A stretch of 64,000 nucleotides of DNA, from contig BLAL01000013.1 in assembly GCA_015698045.1 (NCBI GenBank), forward strand, positions 434,001 through 498,000, written 5' to 3'. Positions 57,504 to 64,000 of this stretch are shown here, one piece after another. The notes under the pieces are model-generated. The model did not search any database. It was not told the DNA's origin and was given only the letters and a program-made list of their open reading frames with translations. The position numbers and the translations under genes were made by a program. The first letter of the stretch is position 1, and each line of letters starts with the position of its first letter. Source of the stretch: Rhizophagus clarus (taxonomy: Eukaryota > Glomeromycota > Glomeromycetes > Glomerales > Glomeraceae).

Positions 57504-58368
57504 TTTCTTTTTGTTCCTTTACGTTTCCCCTTCATTCCTTTACGTTTCCCCCTTCTTTCTTTTCGTTCCTTTACATTTCCCTTCGTTTCTTTATGTTTTC
57601 CTACTATTTATTTTGTTTATTTTCACTTCCCCCTTCATTCTTTTCTTTTCACCCACCTTTCGGTTTATTTTGTCTCTTTTGTTTCTTTTTGTTTCTTTTC
57701 ACTTCTCTTCATTCTTTTCATCTCCCCTTCAATTCTTTTGTATATTCACATTTCTCTTTCATTTCTTCATGTTTCCTCTATTTTTTCTTTTTTTACGTTT
57801 TGCCTTCCATTTTTTTCATTCTATTACGTTTCACTCTCCTTTTTGTTTCATCACTTTATGTTTCCTCTTCTTTTCATTTTGTTCCTTTGCATTTTCTCCT
57901 TTTTTTTTTTGTTCTTCTACATTTCCTTCCTTTCTTTTTGTTCCTTTACGTTTTCCCCTCCTTTTTTTTCGCTCCTTTATATCTCCCTTCTCTCTTTTCG
58001 TTTCTTTATGTTTTCCTACTATTCTTTTTGTTTTTTTTTTATATTACACTATCCTTTTTTCTTACATTTCCTTCTTCATTCCTTTCATTTTCTTTACCTT
58101 TGTATTCTTTTCGTTTTTTTTTGTTTCCCCTTACTTCTTTTCATTTCCCTCCATTTCTTTTATTTCACTTTTTTTCTTTATTGTTATTCTTATTTTTTAA
58201 CACATTTTTTTACTTTGATTCATTTTTTTACTTTCATTATAGATTTCTTTTTTTTAGATTAATTTCCTATTAAAATAAATTCTTATTAATAAAACATGTA
58301 AATTTTTAAATTAAACTACTTTGAATAAAATTTTTTGAGAAAAAATAAATTTTTGCATGTGTCGTACT
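57504..58368 (+). repeat. Pyrimidine-rich minisatellite, right part
   Basis: Continuation of 52030-52910 beyond the inserted element, C/T-rich to about 58200, then AT-rich to the next transposon. Long overlapping frames here are artefacts of composition. Confidence 0.75.
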
Positions 58369-59782
58369 AGGACCCAGAAATATACATATAGGGGTAGGGT
58401 CTATCAATGCGTCGTCATCATAGTGGAGTTGGACGGGGTAAGGTTTTGATTTGCGTATAATTTAGGAGATTTTTGTCCATAGTTAGGTCATTAGATTGCG
58501 TATTTTTATCAAAAATTTTTATATGTAAAAGATTTAATTTGCGTATTTTGACCTATATTTTTATTTGGCCGATCATATATACTGTTGTAGAAAATTATTC
58601 GATATGTTAAAATACGATTTATCAATCATAAAATTTACAATTTTAATTTTTTTTTTTTTAAAAGATTTTTTTTATCGGTTTTTATACCCGAAATTTTTTT
58701 TTTTTAATATTTAATATTTTTTATCGGTTTTATAAACTGAATTTTTTTTTAATATTTATATTATTAGTAACCGAATTTTTTTTTAAAAAAAAGATTTTTT
58801 ATAAACCGAAACTTTTTCTTTTCCACTGATTTAAAAAAATAAAAAAAAAACTATTTATAAAAAAAAAAGTACTAGGTACTACTGGAGTATAAATTGGAAC
58901 TAACGGACTCTTGCAAATATGGTGAGTTAAGTGTAAGAAGCAGAATTCAATGTTAATAAAATTTTACTAATATTCCTTTTAGTTTTTTAGTACCTACATA
59001 ATCAAGATTATTTTATTTTTTATAGCTTATTACATTGGTAAGTTTCAAATTTTTAGGAATTTTATCAAAAAATGCTTACTAATGTTTTATAATTTCTTTT
59101 TTATAGATTTCAGAATTCGATCAGAACTTGGAATTCGAGACGGGTAAGTATTTCTAAAAGCGGGGGTGCGAGTTTGAATAAAGCGTTTGCTAACTTCTCT
59201 TTTTTGCGGAATTTAGACTAGAACTTGGAATAATTCAAGATAGGTGAGTATTTCTAAAGGAAGAAGGAGTGGGTTTATATAAGAACACTCACTAATATTC
59301 TTTAACATCTCTTTTTGTAGATTTTGAACTGGAACTTCAAATTGGAATTTAAACATATTGTAGGAATGAACTTTCAAATATAAATATCAAAAAAAAAAAA
59401 AAAAAAAAAAAAAATAATAAATTTTTTTCTAATTATAAAGCTATATAAATTCGTATACAAATATTGTTAAAATATAATACATTTCATTATATTTCGTTAA
59501 CATAACATAAAGAGAAACAAATATAATTTTTTTTTTTTTAATAAAAAAAAGACCGATATCAAACTGCAGATTATAGAAACTATATCATATGATATACTGC
59601 ACTTTGCTGAATTAATTAATAATTGAAAATTTTAAGGTCTGAAATTTTATTTGCGTATTTTTGCGGTATTTTCAATATCAGGTGTCAAGTTTGCGTACCG
59701 TTCATATAAAAAACCCTTGCGTACAGCTCATAGTAAAATTTTCTTTCATCACCTGACCCCTATATATATATTTCTGGGTCCT
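58369..59782. mobile_element. AGGACCC-family element, 1414 bp, carrying a mini-exon array
   Basis: The ends AGGACCCAGAAATATACATA and the inverse of AGGACCCAGAAATATATATA share over 25 bases, with a perfect 8-bp duplication GTCGTACT (58361-58368, 59783-59790). Both subterminal zones repeat TTGCGTATTTTTG/TTTGCGTA words. The centre holds an intron/mini-exon array (58918-59365). No transposase. Same end-type as 45316-45549. Confidence 0.85.
58918..59365 (+). other. Intron/mini-exon array inside the AGGACCC element
   Basis: Starts like the 50.6-kb array, with ATGGTGAGTT (58920) followed by TTACTAAT and TTTTTTAG. Exons ending GTAAGTTTC (59039), GTAAGTATT (59141) and GTGAGTATT (59244) alternate with TACTAAT/GCTAACT/CACTAATATT branch-site words and T-tract acceptors (59105, 59216, 59320). 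The three central exons are related (cagaacttggaattcgagac, tagaacttggaataattcaa, tggaacttcaaattggaatt), so the unit was duplicated in tandem and then diverged. Confidence 0.5.
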
Positions 59783-59817
59783 GTCGTACTTCATAAATAT
59801 AAAGAAAATAAATTGGT

Positions 59818-59985
59818 TGAATTTGCATGCACTATTTAAAATCGGAGTGCCGATTTGCATGCACTATTTAAAAATTGGAGTGCCGATTTGCATGCACTAT
59901 TAAAAATCAGAGCTGATTTGCATGCACTATTTAAAAATTGGAGTGCCGATTTGCATGCACTATTTAAAAATCGGAATGCTGATTT
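59818..59985 (+). repeat. 33-bp tandem repeat, five copies
   Basis: Units of tttgcatgcactatttaaaa plus ttggagtgccga. It lies 140 bases inside the right end of the 13.5-kb element and shares TGCCGATT words with the left subterminal repeat. Confidence 0.85.
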
Positions 59986-60275
59986 TTTGTGACAAATCGG
60001 CAATGCCGTTTGTTACCTTTTCGCGCCAAAAAATTGGCAAAAATTTGCAACAAATCGGACAAAAATATCCAAAAATCAGACAAAAATCGGACTGCCGATT
60101 TTTGGCGATTTTTTTTTATTTGACCTGTGAAAAACATGGATTTTGCAAAAATTCTATGAAAAACTGTAAAAATATAGTAAAAAAATATATAGTGATTAAT
60201 AAAGTACTGTAAAATTAAGTTACACAATATAAATAGCTGCATATTTACTGCGTGGTTTATAGGTGACAGCCACCA

Positions 60276-60883
60276 TAGTCAGATTTATTTATTCATTTAT
60301 TTTTCTCTTAGTTATAGTGATCACGCACCCTTTAGTTTGCTCAAACAAGTTGGATGTTTTTTCCAAATTAAGTAATTTAAAATTACTTTAAAAAGTATAG
60401 TTGTTAAATGGAGAAGGAATTCCGACTGCATACTAAATCATAATCTAACCATAATAGTGAAATTATATGTTTACGTAACTAATGCTTCAGAAAGGCTGAC
60501 GAAAATTCCTACGCCTCCAAACAACAAACAACATGTACGAGAATTACGAAAAAAGAAAGATTCATTGTAATTGCTGCAGTAAGACAATTTTTATGTTCGC
60601 CATTATTCTTAACCGAACAGTTGCACAACTTACAATAAAATTTTTTTGAAAGAAAAATAGATTTTTAAAGCCTATGTCGTGGATCAAGTACAGTACATTC
60701 CAATAACTAACATTTTATAACGTAATAAATTTAAAGATTACTTTATTTTATTTTTGTAAAAAAAAATTATACTAATGAAATGAGACGTTAACTTACTTGA
60801 TTTTTTAAATAGTCCTACAAAGTAAATTTAAGGAATCTTTCAAATTTTCCTCTTGATTTTTCTTGTAATTCCTTTTATGCATT
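60276..60883. other. Intergenic
   Basis: Upstream region of the small gene that follows. AT-rich, no repeat or coding signal resolved. Confidence 0.4.
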
Positions 60884-61555
60884 ATGATAACATATCACAA
60901 TGTCACACAAGTTAATAAAATTAATATAAATTCAGCACAAAAATATCTTTTCAGAATTTCTTCCATTAAAAATTCTTTATCGAAATTTTGGAAAAACATG
61001 AACTTAAATAACAATCACACTAACCTTCCAATGGAACCAAATGAAAGTAGTTTCGCACAGTTACAAATCTTTAACAATGAATGTGTTCAACATAATTTAA
61101 ATGACAATACAGGAGGATCCAATATTAATTTAAGCACCTTGAATATTAATACTATTAATACTGAGACTTTTACATCTCAAAACACTACGTTTGAATTTTA
61201 TTTTCATTTACCAAATGATACACATATCTATCGTGTTACATATTCCGAATTACATCCATCGGAAAACATTCAACTCTTAAATATGGCATTAACCTGTCTC
61301 ATATTCCTGACAATCAATTTCCACACCATTATAATATACAGTCTTTGATCATAAAACAGATTCAGCAACGAGCGCAACAACCTGTTCAACAACAATCATT
61401 TGATGCTGCAAGAACTCAAGACACCTCTCAGATGTATTTGGAGACGACTTCAATTGGGAATATTTCTAATAATATGCAATGTATGTATGGGATATTCTGG
61501 AGTTTTTGATAATAATAATAATTTTTTTTCATTAGATACGACTTCATTGTCGTAG
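60884..61555 (+). pseudogene. Small gene of unknown family with one frameshift
   Basis: From ATG 60884 (or the better-placed ATG at 60999, MNLNNNHTNLPMEPNE) the frame is open to about 61285. The coding signal then jumps to another frame: LSHIPDNQFPHHYNIQSL, Gln-rich KQIQQRAQQPVQQQSFDAA and LETTSIGNISNNMQ. This second part joins through an intron (GTATGT at about 61481, TTTCATTAG at 61535) to a last exon with a stop at 61553-61555. The middle piece FEFYFHLPNDTHIYRVTYSE looks folded. No splice pair explains the jump, so a single-base indel or a read error is likely. Family not recognised. Confidence 0.5.
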
Positions 61556-61574
61556 TCCGGTATTCCAACCAACA

Positions 61575-61831
61575 AGGCCGCACCAAACCAATTTTCTGTT
61601 TAACATAACAAGGTCAAGATTTTTTGGGGGGGAGCAATTTAACAACAGAAAACATGGCCGGAATTATTATTAACTTTGGCCCAAATTAAATATTCATTGG
61701 ACACTTAAAAAATTATGGTCTAATTAGGAAATTTCTTTTAATTCCAGTCTAAATTATGTGTTGAAAAAATGTTCCAAAAATTGAAAAAAAGGGGGGATTA
61801 TGTTAAACAAAGTATTGGATTTGAACGGCCT
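61575..61831. mobile_element. MITE with AGGCCG ends, 257 bp
   Basis: Inverted ends AGGCCGCACCAAACCAAT and AGGCCGTTCAAATCCAAT both continue into TTGTTTAACATAA-like sequence. No clear target duplication. The interior is G-run-rich and non-coding. Ten bases separate it from the fold-back element that follows. Confidence 0.55.
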
Positions 61832-61840
61832 AACTTATTT

Positions 61841-62699
61841 ATTATGGCAAACCGTTCTATGTCAAAAGTCTGCTGATTTTTAGCAGGGAATCTGCTGTTT
61901 TACAGCACATCCCCCGCTGTTTTCTGCAGGTTTCTCTGCTGTTTCACAGCAAATCCCCTGCTCTTATTGCAGCAGGTGATGTGTTCTGCCTTTTGCAATA
62001 GTTTTACCAACCGGTTGGAAAATTATAACTAAATTTAGTAATTTATGGATAAATTTGGAAATTTTTGCAGACCTTCTGGTTGTAGGATAAAAATTCAATT
62101 TTATCACTAAAATATTGAACTTTACTTAAAATTAATTCTAGGCAAATAAATTAAATTTAAAAGCCATTTTATAGGTATAGAAATATTGTTAAATTTAATT
62201 ATAAGCAGAAAATAAGTTGCATTATGTGACATGATTTTTCTAAAATTAAGAAAGAACCTACTAATTGTAGAATGACATTTATTTTCTACTAACTAAATTT
62301 AACACTATTTCAATATTTTATGAAATGTCTTTTAAATTCAAATTTATAAAAATTTATTTATCTAACATTAATTTTTAAGTGAAGTTTGTTCAATATTTTT
62401 TGTGATAAAATTGAATTTTTATCCTACAATCAAAAGATCCACAAAATTTTCCAAATTTATTTATGAACTACTAAATTTAGTTATAATTTTCCAACTGGTT
62501 GGTAAAACTATTGCAAAAGGCAGTTTGTTTATACAACCCATCACCTGCTGCAATAACGGCAGGGGACCTGCTGTAAAATAACGGGGCACCTGCGGAAAAC
62601 AGCGGGTGGTGTGCTGTAAAATAGCAGACTCCCTGCTAAAAATCACAGGGGGCCTGTTGAAAATCAGCAGACTTTTGACATAGAATGGCTTGCCATAAT
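61841..62699. mobile_element. Fold-back element, about 859 bp, palindromic along its full length
   Basis: The left arm starts ATTATGGCAAACCGTTCTAT and the inverted right arm ATTATGGCAAGCCATTCTAT. Matching continues with mismatches to the centre near 62270, so each arm is about 430 bases. The outer 130 bases of each arm carry GC-richer nested hairpins such as GCTGTTTTACAGC and CTGCTGTTTCACAGCA. The flanks TTATTT and TTATTG may be a duplicated target. No coding sequence. Confidence 0.75.
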
Positions 62700-62829
62700 T
62701 TATTGCGTAGACATTTCATGGGCCGTTATACTGGCGTTATTTTGTAAGACCAATACTTGAACAAAAAAAGAAGCGATCATCCAAATTCATGCGAAATGAT
62801 GATCGAGGAACTTTCTCATGGAAGTCTAG

Positions 62830-62933
62830 AATTGTTACATAGAATTCCGAACATATATATGCATCAAAGTATTTAGTATACTTTAATTTTTTCACTACAT
62901 CGAAACTTTTCTTTCTCAAGATATAAAACAAAA
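62830..62933 (+). promoter_or_regulatory. Conserved kinase 5' leader
   Basis: Same ordered blocks as at 39549-39678: ACATAGAATTC, a TTAGTATAC block, CATCGAAACTT, then TTTCTCAAGATATAAAACAA before the ATG. It extends upstream to AAATGATGATC, also seen at 38228. Confidence 0.5.
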
Positions 62934-64000
62934 ATGGAAGTTGCGGATAATGAAGATCTGATACCAAAATTAAAATCTAGTCCCGTACCGATTTTATTTA
63001 TTCCCTTTAATAATAAAGAAAATGAATGTAATTATTGTGGAAATAAATACTCCAGGTCACTTTTATTTGAACAAAAGTATTGTAAGGAATGCTTATTTAT
63101 ATTTATTGAAGATGCAACCGATGATCACGCTACATGCTTGGATGTAAATAAAAATAATACTCGATATATTGGACATGAAGCAGATATTTGTACAGGAAAT
63201 ATTAAAGAATGGTGTAAAAATTGCACTAAGATCTTATATATTAAACAAATAGTTCTTCCGTTATTATTCTCTAAATATAAGAAGGCTATTAGAAATCCTA
63301 TAGAAAAATATGAAAGTGGAAAATCGGGTGATCATTCAAAGACTAGTGATGTCGATTTTCTAATTTCTTCTGGAAGGGTAGAATCATTACTTACTAGAGA
63401 ATCTATTTTAATTCTTTATCTACCATGGTGGGATTCTGGAGACAAATGTATAGTTTGTGAGAAAATCTTAAATTTTATACCTAATTGTCAAAAATCGTGT
63501 TCACATTGTTATACAACTTATATTGGATGTAGATATTGCTTAACGACAAATATTATTTTCGGAATTACTGATAGGTCACAATGTAAAAATTGTAAAAAAA
63601 TATACACTATTAATGTTATTAATATCCCAAATCTTGGTAGCGGAAATTATTATATAGACGAGTTTCTTTACTATACGAGATTTAATACTAATAATTATCA
63701 TGCAATTACTAATTATATAAATTATTATAAAAATAAACGTCAAGCACGGCTTTATAATTTTATTAAAAAAGAGCTTGTAAATAACACTCAACCAATAATG
63801 GAATGGATCCCATATTCTCAAATTAGAAATTTTAAAAAAATAGCAAGAGGAGGGTTTGGTGTTGTTTATAAAGCAACTTTGTTTGAAAATAATAAAGACG
63901 TTGCTGTAAAAAGATTTTTTTCGCAAGATATTAAAAAAATTCTAAATGAGGTAACTATTATGCACCAGTATTATTTATTATATTTGATTTTTTACTATTT
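62934..64000 (+). CDS. TKL-type kinase with N-terminal CxxC ladder, 5' part (runs off the window)
   Basis: Exon 1 is 62934-63950 (339 codons, ATG 62934), intact and ending in LNE before a GTAACT donor; the sequence from 63951 to 64000 is intron. N-terminal Cys pairs include CNYC, CKEC, CKNC, CIVC, CSHC, CRYC and CKNC, but one pair kept by the 39679 paralogue as CPTC is lost here (replaced by YESGKSGDHS). The glycine loop ARGGFGVVYKA lies at 304-314 and the ATP lysine VAVK at 326. The catalytic loop and C-lobe are beyond the window. It is the closest relative of the 39679 gene, shares its leader, and shows the uninterrupted sequence across that gene's frameshift site. Confidence 0.85.
   Translation, partial: MEVADNEDLIPKLKSSPVPILFIPFNNKENECNYCGNKYSRSLLFEQKYCKECLFIFIEDATDDHATCLDVNKNNTRYIGHEADICTGNIKEWCKNCTKILYIKQIVLPLLFSKYKKAIRNPIEKYESGKSGDHSKTSDVDFLISSGRVESLLTRESILILYLPWWDSGDKCIVCEKILNFIPNCQKSCSHCYTTYIGCRYCLTTNIIFGITDRSQCKNCKKIYTINVINIPNLGSGNYYIDEFLYYTRFNTNNYHAITNYINYYKNKRQARLYNFIKKELVNNTQPIMEWIPYSQIRNFKKIARGGFGVVYKATLFENNKDVAVKRFFSQDIKKILNEVTIMHQYYLLYLIFYY

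Larger units (their letters stand above)
46625..60129. mobile_element. Putative 13.5-kb CACAGGTC element, compound
   Basis: The left end CACAGGTCGAATGAAAAAAA and the inverted right end CACAGGTCAAATAAAAAAAA are flanked by AAA (46622-46624, 60130-60132). Both subterminal zones repeat TGCCGATTTTT-like words. The first 13 bases match the nested 4.6-kb element. Inside are the Tc1-like element, the mini-exon array, pyrimidine tracts, the 4.6-kb element and an AGGACCC element; removing these leaves about 4 kb. The 3-bp duplication and the CAC start suggest a CACTA-like group. No transposase of its own is recognised. Confidence 0.5.
46413..60275. mobile_element. TA-flanked MITE (355 bp) split by a 13.5-kb insertion
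   Basis: The left end TGATGGCTGTCACCTATAAA (46413) and the inverted right end TGGTGGCTGTCACCTATAAA (60275 inward) match over 22 bases with one mismatch. Both are flanked by TA. The left part is 46413-46624 and the right part about 60133-60275. Their separation is explained by insertion of the CACAGGTC element at 46625-60129, which leaves an AAA duplication. The intact MITE would be about 355 bp. Confidence 0.6.

Noticed and set aside
1..64000. tRNA and rRNA genes
   Set aside because: I looked for B-box-like GGTTCRANNCC words and found a few (for example near 1881 and 17233), but none has a cloverleaf around it. No rRNA-like sequence was seen.

Overview
The window looks like nuclear DNA of an arbuscular-mycorrhizal fungus close to Rhizophagus (Glomeromycotina). 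This is inferred from the very AT-rich sequence, short GT-AG introns of about 60-90 nt, TKL-type kinases with an N-terminal ladder of CxxC pairs, single-exon F-box/leucine-rich proteins of about 520 residues, an AIG1-like GTPase and dense DNA transposons. No search was run, so the species is an inference.

Layout. 1-1273: 5' part of a kinase gene (minus strand). 3.1-28.5 kb: three copies of an F-box gene (5428-6996, 14723-16288, 24084-25649, all minus) inside a segmental duplication that also carries relics of a kinase, of a second F-box-like gene and of an unrecognised gene. Copies 2 and 3 share collinear flanks; in copy 1 the 3' flank is inverted. Transposons sit inside the copies, and the uninterrupted paralogues serve as empty sites. 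28.5-37.1 kb: gene-poor, with a degraded gene, a five-helix membrane protein and a GTPase that is probably frameshifted. 37.4-44.2 kb: a pogo-type element, then a kinase cluster (one dead 5' fragment, one kinase with an early frameshift, one intact kinase). A third paralogue starts at 62934 and leaves the window. 45.2-60.3 kb: nested transposons. 60.9-62.7 kb: a small frameshifted gene, a MITE and a giant fold-back element.

Transposons were resolved from terminal repeats and target duplications. They are a CCCTATAA family with 3-bp duplications (three members), an AGGACCC family with 8-bp duplications (two members), a CACAGGTC family with 3-bp duplications (a putative 13.5-kb element containing a second 4.6-kb one), two hAT elements (713 and 69 bp), a Mutator-like MITE (236 bp), pogo/mariner relics, and a Tc1-like element. 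The Tc1-like element has an intact three-exon DD34E transposase and, unusually, a convergent three-exon gene for a Cys-rich SAM-domain protein.

The strongest unexplained signal is at 50.7-52.0 kb. A tandem array there has a repeat unit of one 45-nt mini-exon plus one complete spliceosomal intron (GTAAGT donor, TACTAAC branch site, T tract, TAG acceptor). Every mini-exon length is a multiple of three and the spliced product would be an open frame. Differences between units are mostly CpG-to-TpG/CpA changes, as expected for methylated DNA. Looser arrays of the same design occur at 11.6-13.1 kb, 20.3-20.6 kb (minus) and 58.9-59.4 kb, most of them near pyrimidine-rich minisatellites and at least one inside a cut-and-paste transposon.
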